The notes under the pieces are model-generated. The model was given only the letters and a program-made list of their open reading frames with translations, searched no databases and had not been told where the DNA came from. Positions 25,949 to 34,874 of a DNA stretch of 64,000 nt are shown piece after piece. The DNA is from Derxia gummosa DSM 723 (lineage in GTDB: Bacteria; Pseudomonadota; Gammaproteobacteria; Burkholderiales; Burkholderiaceae_E). The stretch spans positions 434,001 to 498,000 of the forward strand of contig NZ_KI519499.1 of NCBI RefSeq assembly GCF_000482785.1, in the 5' to 3' direction. The translations under genes and the position numbers were made by a program. Within the stretch, counting starts at the first letter, position 1. Each line of letters begins with the position of its first letter.

Positions 25949-26875
25949 TCAAGCATCGGGATGAAAGCGTTTGCCGAGCGACACCGGCTGATTGAGAAGA
26001 ATGATCTTCGGGTCGCGGCAAATGATGACGAGCACGACGATGGTGGCGAGGTAAGGCAGCATCGAGAGGAATTCGGAAGGAATCGAAAGTCCGAATCCCT
26101 GGGCATGGAATTGCAGCACCGTCACGCCGCCGAACAAATAGGCGCCGAGCAGTACCCGCCAGGGCTTCCAGGTGGCGAATACGACCAGCGCGAGCGCAAT
26201 CCAGCCGCGCCCGGCCGTCATGCCCTCGATCCACATCGGCGTGAGCGCGCAGGACAGATAGGCGCCCGCCAGCCCGCTCATCGCGCCGCCGAACAGCACG
26301 CACAGATAGCGGATGGAAATCACCTTGAAGCCGATCGCATGCGCGGTGGACGGCGATTCGCCCGCCGCGCGCACGATCAGCCCGGCGCGCGTGCGGTTGA
26401 GGAACCAGTGCGTCGCGCCGGCGAGCGCGATCGAGCCGTACACCAGCAGGTCGAAGCGGAACAGCAGCGGCCCGAGTACCGGGATGTCGCTCAGCACCGG
26501 AATCGAGATGCCGCCCATGCCCTCGACCACCTTGCCGACGTAATCGCGCCCGGCAAACGCCGACAGCCCGACGCCGAACAGCGTGAGTGCGAGGCCGGTC
26601 GCCACCTGGTTGGTCTGGAGCGAGAGCGTGAGCACGCCGAACAGCAGCGCGAGCGCCATGCCGCAGGCCATGCCCGCCAGCAGGCCGAGCGCGAGGCTGC
26701 CGGTCGTGACCGTGGCCGCGAAGGCGCCGATCGCGCCGGCCAGCATCATTCCTTCCACGCCCAGATTGAGCACGCCGCTGCGCTCGACCACGAGTTCGCC
26801 GGTGGCGGCATAGATGAGCGGCGTCGCGGCGCCGACGCTGCTGACGACGATGGGGATGAGGGTGTCGGCGCTCAT
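25949..26875 (-). CDS. ABC transporter permease, purine nucleoside/base (YufQ/NupQ-like)
   Basis: A 308-residue integral membrane permease of the branched-chain/BMP-linked family (BPD_transp_2). About eight to nine hydrophobic helices are visible. The characteristic start is ATPLIYAATGELVVERSGVLNLGVEGMM, with the cytoplasmic ATPase-coupling region around AAGESPSTAHAIGFKV. Together with the second permease, the double ATPase and the BMP-type binding protein at 37219-38304, it should form a nucleoside or purine-base importer. It overlaps the upstream permease gene by 4 bp (ATGA), so the two membrane subunits are translationally coupled. Confidence 0.9.
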   Translation of the reverse strand: MSADTLIPIVVSSVGAATPLIYAATGELVVERSGVLNLGVEGMMLAGAIGAFAATVTTGSLALGLLAGMACGMALALLFGVLTLSLQTNQVATGLALTLFGVGLSAFAGRDYVGKVVEGMGGISIPVLSDIPVLGPLLFRFDLLVYGSIALAGATHWFLNRTRAGLIVRAAGESPSTAHAIGFKVISIRYLCVLFGGAMSGLAGAYLSCALTPMWIEGMTAGRGWIALALVVFATWKPWRVLLGAYLFGGVTVLQFHAQGFGLSIPSEFLSMLPYLATIVVLVIICRDPKIILLNQPVSLGKRFHPDA

Positions 26876-27987
26876 GCGGCGTCCTTCGGGGTGACTGCGA
26901 CGGGCGCGGTGACAGGCGCGGCGACGGCCTTTGACGCCGCCTTGCGCACGAGGCGGAAATTGATGAACAGATCGGCCGCGAGCAGATAGAAAAGCAATAC
27001 GCCCTGGAACAGGCCGGTAATTGCATTGGGCAATTGCAATTCCATCTGCGCCGATTCGCCGCCGAGATAAAGCAGCGACATCAGCACGCTCGCCAGCACG
27101 ATGCCCACCGGATGCAGCCGCCCGACGAAGGCGACGATGATCGCGGCGAAGCCATAGCCCGGAGAAATCTGCGGCTGGAGCTGGCCGATCGGGCCGGCCA
27201 CCTCGGCGATGCCGGCGAGACCCGCTGTCGCGCCGCTGAGCAGCAGCGCGAGCCAGACGTTCTTCTTCTCGCTGAAGCCGGCGTAGCGCGCGGCGGCGGG
27301 CGCCAGGCCGGCGACGCTCATGCGATAGCCCGCGAGCGTCTTGGCGACGAAGAACCACACCGCCAGCACGATGACCAGCGCGAGCACCAGCGCGCCGTTG
27401 ACGCGCGTGCCCTCGACCAGCGGTTGCAGCGTGGCCGAATCGCCGAGCATGGCCGACTGCGGAAAGTTGAAGCCGTCCGGATCGCGCCACGGCCCGTGCA
27501 CGAGGAAGAGCAGCAGCAGCCGCGCGACGTACACGAGCATCAGGCTCACGAGGATTTCGCTCGTGTTGAAGCGCGTGCGCAGGAAGGCCGGGATCGCGGC
27601 CCATGCCATGCCGCCGAGCGCGCCCGCCAGCAGCATGAGCGGCATCGTCAGCGGCCCGTCGATGCCCGAAAACAGCCCGACCCAGGCGCCCGCGAGCGCG
27701 CCGATCGTGAGCTGGCCCTCGGCACCGATGTTCCACACATTGGCGCGGAAGCCGACCGCGAGGCCGATCGCGCACAGGATCAGCGGCGTGGACTTGAGCG
27801 CGAGTTCGCCCAGCCCGTACTCGCTCGTGAACGCCTTGACGAAGAAGACGTAGAAGGCCTCGCCCGGCGAGGTGCCGAGTGCGGTGAACAGCAGATAGCC
27901 CGACACGAGCGTGAGCGCGGCCGCGATCAGCGGCGAGCCCAGGCCCATGAGCCGTGACGGCTCGGGGCGCAATTCAAGCTTGAACAA
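26872..27987 (-). CDS. ABC transporter permease, purine nucleoside/base (YufP/NupP-like)
   Basis: A 371-residue polytopic permease, partner of the downstream permease. The N-terminus is cytoplasmic, then helices such as LIAAALTLVSGYLLFTALG, TPLILCAIGLAVGFRANVWNIGAEGQ and GALGGMAWAAIPAFLRTRFN follow. The family motif NIGAEGQLTIGALAGAW and the coupling segment GLAPAAARYAGFSEKK are present. The C-terminus ends in an Ala/Val-rich tail of about 20 residues. It overlaps the ATPase gene by 14 bp upstream and the second permease by 4 bp downstream. Substrate assignment to purines is inferred from xdh, guaD and tsx neighbours. Confidence 0.9.
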   Translation of the reverse strand: MFKLELRPEPSRLMGLGSPLIAAALTLVSGYLLFTALGTSPGEAFYVFFVKAFTSEYGLGELALKSTPLILCAIGLAVGFRANVWNIGAEGQLTIGALAGAWVGLFSGIDGPLTMPLMLLAGALGGMAWAAIPAFLRTRFNTSEILVSLMLVYVARLLLLFLVHGPWRDPDGFNFPQSAMLGDSATLQPLVEGTRVNGALVLALVIVLAVWFFVAKTLAGYRMSVAGLAPAAARYAGFSEKKNVWLALLLSGATAGLAGIAEVAGPIGQLQPQISPGYGFAAIIVAFVGRLHPVGIVLASVLMSLLYLGGESAQMELQLPNAITGLFQGVLLFYLLAADLFINFRLVRKAASKAVAAPVTAPVAVTPKDAA

Positions 27988-29527
27988 GGTCGGCCTCCGT
28001 GGCGGTGCGCGGGTCGAAATCGAATTTGCCGCCCATCCACGCGCCGAGCTGCTCGGTGGTGGTTTCGGCGGTGGGCAGGCTGCGCGACAGGCGGCCGGCG
28101 CAGATGACGGCGATGCGGTCGCAGATGGCGCGCAGCTCGTCCAGCTCCTCGCTCACGACGAGGATGGCGCAGCCCTCGGCGCGCAGGTCGATGAGCGCCT
28201 GATGGATGAGCTGGGCCGCGCCCACGTCCACACCCCAGGTCGGCTGGGCCACGACCAGCACCGGCGGGCGATGCGAGGTCTCGCGGCCGACGATGAACTT
28301 CTGCAGGTTGCCGCCGGACAACGACGACGCCACCGAGGCCTCGCCGCCGCACTTGACCTTGAACTTCTGGATCACGCGGTTGGAGAAGTCGCGCGCGGTC
28401 CAGACGTCGAGCAGGCCGCGCCTGGCCATGCCGCGCGAGAAGCCGGTGAGGATGGCGTTCATCGTCAGGCTCAGGCTCGGCACGGCGCCGCGCCCGAGGC
28501 GTTCTTCCGGCACGAAGCCGAGGCCGGCGTTGCGGCGCTGCGCGGGGCCGAGCAGGCCGACCGGCTTGCCCAGCAGCACGATCTCGTCGGCGCGCGAGCC
28601 GCGCCGCTCGCCGCTGATGGCGGCCATGAGCTCCTTCTGGCCGTTGCCCGAGACGCCGGCGATGCCGACGATCTCGCCGCTGCGCAGTTCGAGGCTGATG
28701 TCGGACAGCGCGGTGGAAAAAGGGTCGGGCGCGGGAATGCTCAGCTTGCTGAGCGCGAGCCGCACCTCGTCGGGTTCGCGCGGCGCGAGGCCGGGTGGCG
28801 AGAGGTCGCCGCCGATCATCATCCGCGCGAGGCTGGCGGCGGTTTCCTGCCTGGGGATCGCGTGGCCGCTGACCTTGCCGTTGCGCAGCACCGTGGCCGA
28901 GTCGCAGAGCGAGCGGATTTCCTCGAGTTTGTGGCTGATGTAGAGGATGGAGCAGCCCTCGGCCGCGAGCTGGCGCAGCGTGCCGAACAGCCGCTGCACC
29001 GCCTGCGGCGTGAGCACCGAGGTCGGCTCGTCGAGGATGAGCAGGCGCGGCTTCTGGAGCAGGCAGCGCACGATCTCGACGCGCTGGCGCTCGCCGACCG
29101 ACATGCTGTGCACGAGGCGCTGCGGGTCGAGCGGCAGGCCGTAGTGCTCCGACACCTCGCGCACGCGCTGGTCGAGCGTGGGCGACTGCGCCGACTCGCC
29201 GAGGAAGAGCGCGATGTTCTCGGCCACCGTCAGCGTCTCGAACAGGCTGAAGTGCTGGAACACCATGCCGATGCCGCAGGCGCGCGCGGCGCCCGGCGAG
29301 TCGAGATGCACCGGCCGGCCTTCCCACAGCACCTCGCCGGCGTCGGGCCGGGTGACGCCGTAGATGATCTTCATGAGCGTGCTCTTGCCGGCGCCGTTCT
29401 CGCCGAGCACGGCATGGATCTCGCCCGGCGCGACGCTGAGCGACACGCCATCGTTGGCGACCACCGACGGGTAGCGCTTGGTGATGCCGCGCAGCGCGAG
29501 GCGCGGCGGGGCTTGCTTGTCTGTCAT
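27974..29527 (-). CDS. ABC transporter ATPase with two nucleotide-binding domains (YufO/NupO-like)
   Basis: A 517-residue duplicated ABC ATPase of the sugar/nucleoside class. Domain 1 is canonical: Walker A GENGAGKST, Q-loop region GMVFQHFSLFETLTV, signature MSVGERQRVEI, Walker B LLILDEPTSVLTP. Domain 2 has a degenerate Walker A (GVSGNGQKEL), an intact LSGGNLQKFIV signature and an altered Walker B (VVAQPTWGVDV), the asymmetry normal for this class (RbsA/MglA/YufO). It powers the two downstream permeases, with which it overlaps. It sits 51 bp after xdhC, so import and oxidation are encoded on one transcript. Confidence 0.92.
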   Translation of the reverse strand: MTDKQAPPRLALRGITKRYPSVVANDGVSLSVAPGEIHAVLGENGAGKSTLMKIIYGVTRPDAGEVLWEGRPVHLDSPGAARACGIGMVFQHFSLFETLTVAENIALFLGESAQSPTLDQRVREVSEHYGLPLDPQRLVHSMSVGERQRVEIVRCLLQKPRLLILDEPTSVLTPQAVQRLFGTLRQLAAEGCSILYISHKLEEIRSLCDSATVLRNGKVSGHAIPRQETAASLARMMIGGDLSPPGLAPREPDEVRLALSKLSIPAPDPFSTALSDISLELRSGEIVGIAGVSGNGQKELMAAISGERRGSRADEIVLLGKPVGLLGPAQRRNAGLGFVPEERLGRGAVPSLSLTMNAILTGFSRGMARRGLLDVWTARDFSNRVIQKFKVKCGGEASVASSLSGGNLQKFIVGRETSHRPPVLVVAQPTWGVDVGAAQLIHQALIDLRAEGCAILVVSEELDELRAICDRIAVICAGRLSRSLPTAETTTEQLGAWMGGKFDFDPRTATEADLVQA

Positions 29528-29578
29528 GGGGCGGCTCCTGCGAGGGAAAGCGGTATCCGGTCTGAGGGTTCTGGGTTG

Positions 29579-30703
29579 TCAGCGCGCGGTGCGGCGGCGG
29601 TCCGGGTCGGCCGGCGCGTGGTTGCCGGCGGCGCCGGCTGGCGTGCCGGCCTGCGGGCGGCGGCCGCTCGCCTCGATCACCTGCAAGAGCTGGGCGGCGA
29701 CGGCTATGGCGATGGCGGCCGGCAGCTTGCTGGTGATGCCGGGCACGCCGATCGGCGCGACGAGCCGCGCGATCGCCTCGGGCGCGAGGCCGCGCGCCGC
29801 GAGCCGGCCGCGGAAGCGGGCGATCTTGGTCTTCGACGCGATCATGCCGAGCCAGCCGAAGCGGCCGTCGGCGAGCAGCGCGCGCACGATGTCGAAGTCG
29901 ATCTCGTGGTTGTGGGTGAGCACGACATGCAGCGCGCCCGGCGGCGCGGCGAGCGCCTCGGCGGCCGGGTCGTCGGTGGCGATGCATTCGATGCCGGGCG
30001 GGAGATCGGGCGCGAACACCGCGTCGCGCACGTCGATCCAGCGGATGCGGATCGGCAGCGGCGCGAGCACGCCCACGAGCGCCGCGCCGACGTGGCCGGC
30101 GCCGTGCAGGCAGAGCAGCGGGCGCGGCGGCACGAGGCGTTCGACGAGGACGCGGCGGCCGGCGTCGCGCGCGACGGTGGCGGATTCGGCGCTGGCGTCG
30201 AGGGCGACGGACCAGCGCGGGTCGAGGGGCGCGAGCGTGGGCGCCGGGTCGGCGCCGCTTGCGCCGACCGCTTCGCCGGGCGCCGCGCCGCCGGACGCCG
30301 GCAGCGGCGTGAGCGCGCAGAGCGATTCGTCCGCCGCGCGGCGCGCGCGCCAGTCGGCGAGGCGGGCCGCGTCGGCGGCGGTCACGCGTTCGAACATCAG
30401 CTCGACCGCGCCGCCGCAGCATTGTCCGAGCGTCGCGCCGAGCACGAAGTTGCGGGTGAAGCGCGGGGCGGCGGCCTCGGCGCCCGCCGCGGTCGCCGTC
30501 GCCGCAAGCATCCCGCGCGCAATGCCCGTCGCCTGCCATTCCAGATGCCCGCCGCCGATGCTGCCCGCCAGCCCGTCGCGGGTGACGACCATCCACGCGC
30601 CCTCGCCTCTCGGCGCCGAGCCGCGCACCGCGATCACCACCACGCGCACGGCCGGCTCGCCGGCGGCGGCGAGGTCGACGCATTCGTCGAGCCAGTCTCT
30701 CAT
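29579..30703 (-). CDS. xdhC: Xanthine dehydrogenase accessory protein
   Basis: XdhC binds molybdenum cofactor, promotes its sulfuration and delivers it to XdhB. The 374-residue protein has the N-terminal XdhC/CoxI domain (VVVIAVRGSAPRGEGAWMVV, GSIGGGHLEW, with LGQCCGGAVEL supplying cysteines for cofactor binding) and a C-terminal Rossmann-like domain (LCLHGAGHVGAALVGVL, VVLTHNHEIDFDIV, GWLGMIASKTK). The start at 30703 is backed by GGAGG 7 nt upstream. The middle (about 135-160) and the C-terminal tail are Ala/Pro/Gly-rich and longer than usual. Third gene of the xdh operon. Confidence 0.94.
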   Translation of the reverse strand: MRDWLDECVDLAAAGEPAVRVVVIAVRGSAPRGEGAWMVVTRDGLAGSIGGGHLEWQATGIARGMLAATATAAGAEAAAPRFTRNFVLGATLGQCCGGAVELMFERVTAADAARLADWRARRAADESLCALTPLPASGGAAPGEAVGASGADPAPTLAPLDPRWSVALDASAESATVARDAGRRVLVERLVPPRPLLCLHGAGHVGAALVGVLAPLPIRIRWIDVRDAVFAPDLPPGIECIATDDPAAEALAAPPGALHVVLTHNHEIDFDIVRALLADGRFGWLGMIASKTKIARFRGRLAARGLAPEAIARLVAPIGVPGITSKLPAAIAIAVAAQLLQVIEASGRRPQAGTPAGAAGNHAPADPDRRRTAR

Positions 30704-30779
30704 CGCCGGGCCTCCAGCTCGCAAGGGCTTGCAGCCCCCGCGCGGCAGACCGGCGCGGATCGGGCAGGCAGGCTAACCA

Positions 30780-33107
30780 TCACGCAGCCTTCCCGGCCGC
30801 CTTCGCCAGCGCCCTCGCCTCGCCCACCGCGCGCAGCACGGCCTCGGGCGTCGCGGGCGCGTCGAGCGGCACCGTCACGCCGGCCGGCAGCAGGCTCCCG
30901 ACGGCATCGCGGATCGCATGGAACACCGACATGCCGAGCATGAACGGCGGCTCGCCCACCGCCTTGCTGCGGTAGATCGTGTCCTCGTGGTTCGGCCGGT
31001 CGAACAGCTTCACGCTCGACTGCTCGGGCCAGTCGCCCACGCCCGGAATCTTGTAGGTGGATGGCGCATGCGTGCGCAACCGCCCCTTCGCGTCCCACCA
31101 CAGTTCCTCGCAGGTGAGCCAGCCCGCGCCCTGCAGGAAGGCGCCCTCGATCTGGCCGATGTCGAGCGCCGGGTTCAGCGAGCTGCCCACGTCATGGAGG
31201 ATGTCGGTGCGCAGCAGCCGCGTCTCGCCGGTGAGCGTGTCGATCGCCACCTCGCTCACCGCCGCGCCCCAGGCGAAGTAGTAGAACGGCCGGCCCGTCC
31301 AGGTCTTGCGGTCGAAATGGATCTTCGGCGTCCTGTAGAAGCCCGTGGCCGACAGCTGCACGCGCGCCAGATAGGCCTCCTTCGCGAACTGCCCGAAGCC
31401 GATCACCCGCTCGCCCAGATGCACCTGCCCGTTGGCAAAGTGGATGGCCGTGGGCGCGACGCCGTACTTCTCGGCGCCGAAGGCCACGAGCCGCTCGCGC
31501 AGCGTGACAGCCGCCGCCTGCGCCGCCTTGCCGTTGAGGTCGCTGCCGCTCGACGCGGCGGTGGCCGAGGTGTTGGGCACCTTGCTCGTGTCGGTCGCGC
31601 TCGCCTTCACCGCGTCGAGCGGCAGGCCGAGTTCCTGCGCCACGATCTGCCTCACCTTGGTGAACAGGCCCTGGCCCATCTCGGTGCCGCCGTGGTTGAG
31701 CAGCACCGTGCCGTCGTTGTAGATGTGCACCAGCGCGCCGGCCTGGTTGTAGTGCAAAGCCGTAAACGAAATGCCGAATTTGACCGGCGTGAACGCGATG
31801 CCGCGCTTGACGATGGCGCTGCGCGCATTGAACTCGGCAATCGCCGCGCGGCGGTCGGCGTACTCGGCGCTCTCGGTCAGTTGCGCGAGCATCTCGGGCA
31901 TGAGGTTGTCTTCGACCTGCATGCCGTAGTGCGTGGTGTCGCGGCCTTCGCCGCCGTAGAGGTTGGCGCGCCGCACGTCGAGCGGATCGCGGCCGAGCGT
32001 GCGCGCGATGTCGTCGAGCACCGCCTCGATCGCCACCATGCCCTGCGGCCCGCCGAAGCCGCGATAGGCCGTGTTGCTCACGGTGTGCGTGCGGGCGCGG
32101 TGCGACACGATCTCGACCGCCGGCAGGTAGTAGGCGTTGTCGGCGTGGAAGATCGCGCGGTCGTTCACCGGCCCCGACAGGTCGGCCGAATAGCCGCAGC
32201 GCGAGGCGAACATGAACTTCACGCCGAGCAGCCGGCCCGCGTCGTCGAAGCCGGCCTCGTAGTCGTACACGAAGTCGTGGCGCTTGCCGGTCATGGTCAT
32301 GTCGGCATCGCGGTCGAGCCGCAGCTTGCAGGCGCGGCCGGTCTTGCGCGCGGCGAGCGCCGCGACCGCCGCCATCAGCGCCGGCTGGCTTTCCTTGCCG
32401 CCGAAGCCGCCGCCCATGCGCCGGCATTGCACCGTGACGGCGTTGACCGGCAGCGCCATCACCTCGGCCACCATGTGCTGCACCTCGCTCGGATGCTGGG
32501 TCGAGCAATGGATGACGAGGCTGCCGTCCTCCTGCGGCAGCGCCGCCGCGATCTGGCCTTCGAGATAGAAATGCTCCTGCCCGCCGCAGGCATGGCTGCC
32601 GCTCAGACGATGCGGCGCGGCGGCGATGGCCGCGTCGGCGTCGCCCCGGCGCACGGTCTCGGTCGGCAGCACGAAGCTCTGCGCCGCGACGGCCGCGCGG
32701 ATGTCGAGCAGCGCGGGCAGCTCGTCGATCTCGATGCGCGCCAGCAGCGCGGCGCGACGCGCGGCGTCATGGCTCGTCGCCACCACGGCGAAGAGCTGAT
32801 GGCCGACGAACATCACCTCGTCGGTCACGAACACGGGGTCGTCGTGCAGCACCGCGCCGTAGTTGTTGTGGCCGGGAATGTCGGCGGCGGTCAGCACGGT
32901 GACGACGCCGGGCGCCTTCTCGACCGCGCTCAGGTCCAGGCCGATGAGCCGGCCGTGCGCTACCGGGCTGCAACCGAAGGCGATGTGCAGCGCGCCGGCC
33001 GGCAGCAGGATGTCGTCGGTGTAGCGCGCCGCGCCCGTCACGTGCAGGGGCGCGCTCTCGTGCTTCTGGGCGGTGCCGACGGGCGGCTCGGCGAGGCGGT
33101 CGTTCAT
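30780..33107 (-). CDS. xdhB: Xanthine dehydrogenase, molybdopterin-binding large subunit
   Basis: The 775-residue catalytic subunit that hydroxylates hypoxanthine and xanthine to urate. It opens with SAPLHVTGAARYTDD, typical of XdhB. Moco-binding and active-site motifs are visible: QEHFYLEG, the MGGGFGGKE loop, the substrate arginine in NTAYRGFGGPQG, GTEMGQGLFTKVRQI and the catalytic glutamate in KAVGEPPFMLG. All key residues are present, and the length is the usual 770-790. It follows xdhA by 57 bp and precedes xdhC by 76 bp. Electrons pass to the iron-sulfur and FAD sites of XdhA. Confidence 0.97.
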   Translation of the reverse strand: MNDRLAEPPVGTAQKHESAPLHVTGAARYTDDILLPAGALHIAFGCSPVAHGRLIGLDLSAVEKAPGVVTVLTAADIPGHNNYGAVLHDDPVFVTDEVMFVGHQLFAVVATSHDAARRAALLARIEIDELPALLDIRAAVAAQSFVLPTETVRRGDADAAIAAAPHRLSGSHACGGQEHFYLEGQIAAALPQEDGSLVIHCSTQHPSEVQHMVAEVMALPVNAVTVQCRRMGGGFGGKESQPALMAAVAALAARKTGRACKLRLDRDADMTMTGKRHDFVYDYEAGFDDAGRLLGVKFMFASRCGYSADLSGPVNDRAIFHADNAYYLPAVEIVSHRARTHTVSNTAYRGFGGPQGMVAIEAVLDDIARTLGRDPLDVRRANLYGGEGRDTTHYGMQVEDNLMPEMLAQLTESAEYADRRAAIAEFNARSAIVKRGIAFTPVKFGISFTALHYNQAGALVHIYNDGTVLLNHGGTEMGQGLFTKVRQIVAQELGLPLDAVKASATDTSKVPNTSATAASSGSDLNGKAAQAAAVTLRERLVAFGAEKYGVAPTAIHFANGQVHLGERVIGFGQFAKEAYLARVQLSATGFYRTPKIHFDRKTWTGRPFYYFAWGAAVSEVAIDTLTGETRLLRTDILHDVGSSLNPALDIGQIEGAFLQGAGWLTCEELWWDAKGRLRTHAPSTYKIPGVGDWPEQSSVKLFDRPNHEDTIYRSKAVGEPPFMLGMSVFHAIRDAVGSLLPAGVTVPLDAPATPEAVLRAVGEARALAKAAGKAA

Positions 33108-33164
33108 GGCTGGCTCCGGGGTGATGCGGGGAGGGAGGCGTTCATTTGTTGGAGGCGGCGCCGC

Positions 33165-34676
33165 TCACGGCATCAACGCCAGATCGATCTGGCCCACGCG
33201 CGTCAGCCCGCCTTCATGCTCGGCCAGCAGCCGCAGCAGCAGATTGCCCGCGACCTCGCGCCGGTAGCCGGCCGAGGCGCGCATGTCGGACAGCGGCGCG
33301 AAATCGGTGGCCAGCTCGTCGATCGCATCGCCCACGCTCGTGCGGTCGAAGGGCTTGCCGCACAGCGCGGCCTCGGCATGCGCGGCGCGCTTCGGCGTCG
33401 CGGCCATGCCGCCGTAGGCGAGGCGCACCTGGGTCGCCACGCCGGCGTCGTCGAGCCGCAGCGCGAAGGCGCCGCACACGGCCGAGATGTCCTGCTCGAC
33501 GCGCTTGCTGACCTTGTAGGCACCGAACACCAGCCGCCCCGCGCCGCCCAGCGCCGCCGTCGCACGCGGAATGCGCACCGCCTCGACGAACTCGCCCGGC
33601 TCCATCGCCTTCTTCTGGTAGCCGAGATAGAGCAGCTCCATCGGCAGCCAGCGCACCTGCTCGCCGCGCCTCAGCTTGACCTCGGCGCCGAGCGCGATCA
33701 GCGGCGGCATCGAATCGCCGATCGGCGAGCCGTTGGCCACGTTGCCGCACAGCGTTCCGGAATGCCGGATCGGCGGCGACGCGAAGCGCGAGGCCAGCTC
33801 GCCGAGCGCCGGGTAGTCGCCGACGATCGCGGTCCACGCCGCCTCCAGCGTGACCGCCGCACCGACGTGGATGTGGGCGTCGTCCACCGCGATGCGCGCC
33901 AGCTCGGCCACCTCGCCGACGTAGATGAGCTTCGGCAGCGATTTGAGCTGCTTGGTCACCCACAGGCCCACGTCGGTGCCGCCCGCGAGCAGCAGCGCGT
34001 CGGGCTCGGCCAGATAGGCCGCCGCGAGTTCGGCCGTCGTGCGCGGCGCGACGAAGCCATTGCCCGTCGAAAGCTCCAGCGCCGACTCCCGCGCGATCGA
34101 AGCGATGCGCGCCAGCCGCTCGGGCGAGCGTCCGTGCGCGCGGTTGAAATGCGCCGGCTCCGGGTAGCCGAACATCGCGATGCCAGCGTCGATGATCGGC
34201 CGGTAGCCAGTGCAGCGGCACAGATTGCCCGCGAGGCATTCGACGACCTCGGCCCGGCCGGCGGCCGGCACGCGCAGATAGAGATCGGCCAGCGACATCA
34301 CGAAGCCCGGCGTGCAGAAGCCGCATTGCGAGCCGTGGCAATCGACCATGGCCTGCTGGACTGGATGCAATCCGCCGCTCGGTTGTACCAGCGATTCGGC
34401 GGTCACCACCTCGCAGCCATCGACCGTCGGCAGCAGCCGGATGCAGCTGTTGACGGCCGAGTACTCGATGCGCTCGCCGCCTTCGTCGGCCACGCGCCGG
34501 CCGACCAGCACGGTGCAGGCGCCGCAATCGCCTTCGGCGCAGCCTTCCTTGGTGCCACAGCGGCCCAGATCGTCGCGCAGGTACTGGAGCAGCGTGGTGG
34601 TCGGGCCGGCATCGGCGGCTTCGACCAGCCTGTCATCGAGGAGGAACCGGACCGTTGCCGGGTTTTCACGCATCAT
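33165..34676 (-). CDS. xdhA: Xanthine dehydrogenase, iron-sulfur/FAD small subunit
   Basis: A 503-residue electron-transfer subunit of bacterial XDH. The N-terminal plant-type 2Fe-2S cluster is in GTKEGCAEGDCGACTV plus a later Cys (NSCIRLLP). The second 2Fe-2S cluster is in QCGFCTPGFVMS and NLCRCTGYRPI. The FAD domain follows, with LLAGGTDVGLWV and SGTLCGNVANGSPIGD, then the CO-dehydrogenase-flavoprotein C-terminal fold. I chose 34676 because AGGGG lies 4 nt before this ATG and 7 nt before the next in-frame ATG (34673); either may be used. An ATG at 34697 lacks a ribosome site. First gene of a seven-gene purine operon. Confidence 0.95.
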   Translation of the reverse strand: MMRENPATVRFLLDDRLVEAADAGPTTTLLQYLRDDLGRCGTKEGCAEGDCGACTVLVGRRVADEGGERIEYSAVNSCIRLLPTVDGCEVVTAESLVQPSGGLHPVQQAMVDCHGSQCGFCTPGFVMSLADLYLRVPAAGRAEVVECLAGNLCRCTGYRPIIDAGIAMFGYPEPAHFNRAHGRSPERLARIASIARESALELSTGNGFVAPRTTAELAAAYLAEPDALLLAGGTDVGLWVTKQLKSLPKLIYVGEVAELARIAVDDAHIHVGAAVTLEAAWTAIVGDYPALGELASRFASPPIRHSGTLCGNVANGSPIGDSMPPLIALGAEVKLRRGEQVRWLPMELLYLGYQKKAMEPGEFVEAVRIPRATAALGGAGRLVFGAYKVSKRVEQDISAVCGAFALRLDDAGVATQVRLAYGGMAATPKRAAHAEAALCGKPFDRTSVGDAIDELATDFAPLSDMRASAGYRREVAGNLLLRLLAEHEGGLTRVGQIDLALMP

Positions 34677-34764
34677 CTCGCCCCTTGTCGTCGCCATCAC
34701 GGCATGTTCGATGCTTCGGTTCGCACCGGCGCCAGGCATTGCCGGCTGTCATGCGCGATCCGGA

Positions 34765-34774
34765 TTGTGTACAA
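34765..34774. promoter_or_regulatory. Candidate GntR/FCD operator in the xdhA leader
   Basis: TTGTGTACAA has inverted TTGT/ACAA arms and fits the TNGTNTACNA pattern known for FadR/FCD-type GntR repressors. It lies about 90 bp before xdhA, about 50 bp downstream of the sigma-54-like promoter on the minus strand and about 100 bp before the divergent GntR gene, so it could control both. Confidence 0.5.
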
Positions 34775-34826
34775 CCTGCAAGCCTGCCGGACCCCTGCGG
34801 GAATGCCTGCCGCAAGGGTCGGATTT

Positions 34827-34842
34827 AGCAAGCGATATGCCA
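34827..34842 (-). promoter_or_regulatory. Candidate sigma-54 promoter for the xdh operon
   Basis: On the minus strand TGGCATATCGCTTGCT fits the sigma-54 consensus TGGCAYRNNNNTTGCW, with GG and GC separated by exactly 10 nt. Transcription would begin near 34816, giving a leader of about 140 nt to xdhA that includes the FCD-type operator. Confidence 0.6.
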
Positions 34843-34874
34843 TTTGCGCCGCGTCCGCGCGGCCCCAAGTCCCG

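Noticed and set aside
26876-27775. Long upstream extension of the second permease frame
   Set aside because: It overlaps the first permease in another frame and lacks membrane character. The ATGA-coupled start at 26875 is correct.
30918-34870. Long plus-strand open frame antisense to xdhB and xdhA
   Set aside because: It is in frame with the GntR gene but has no family similarity and is complementary to well-supported xdh genes. The GntR start at 34875 is sufficient.
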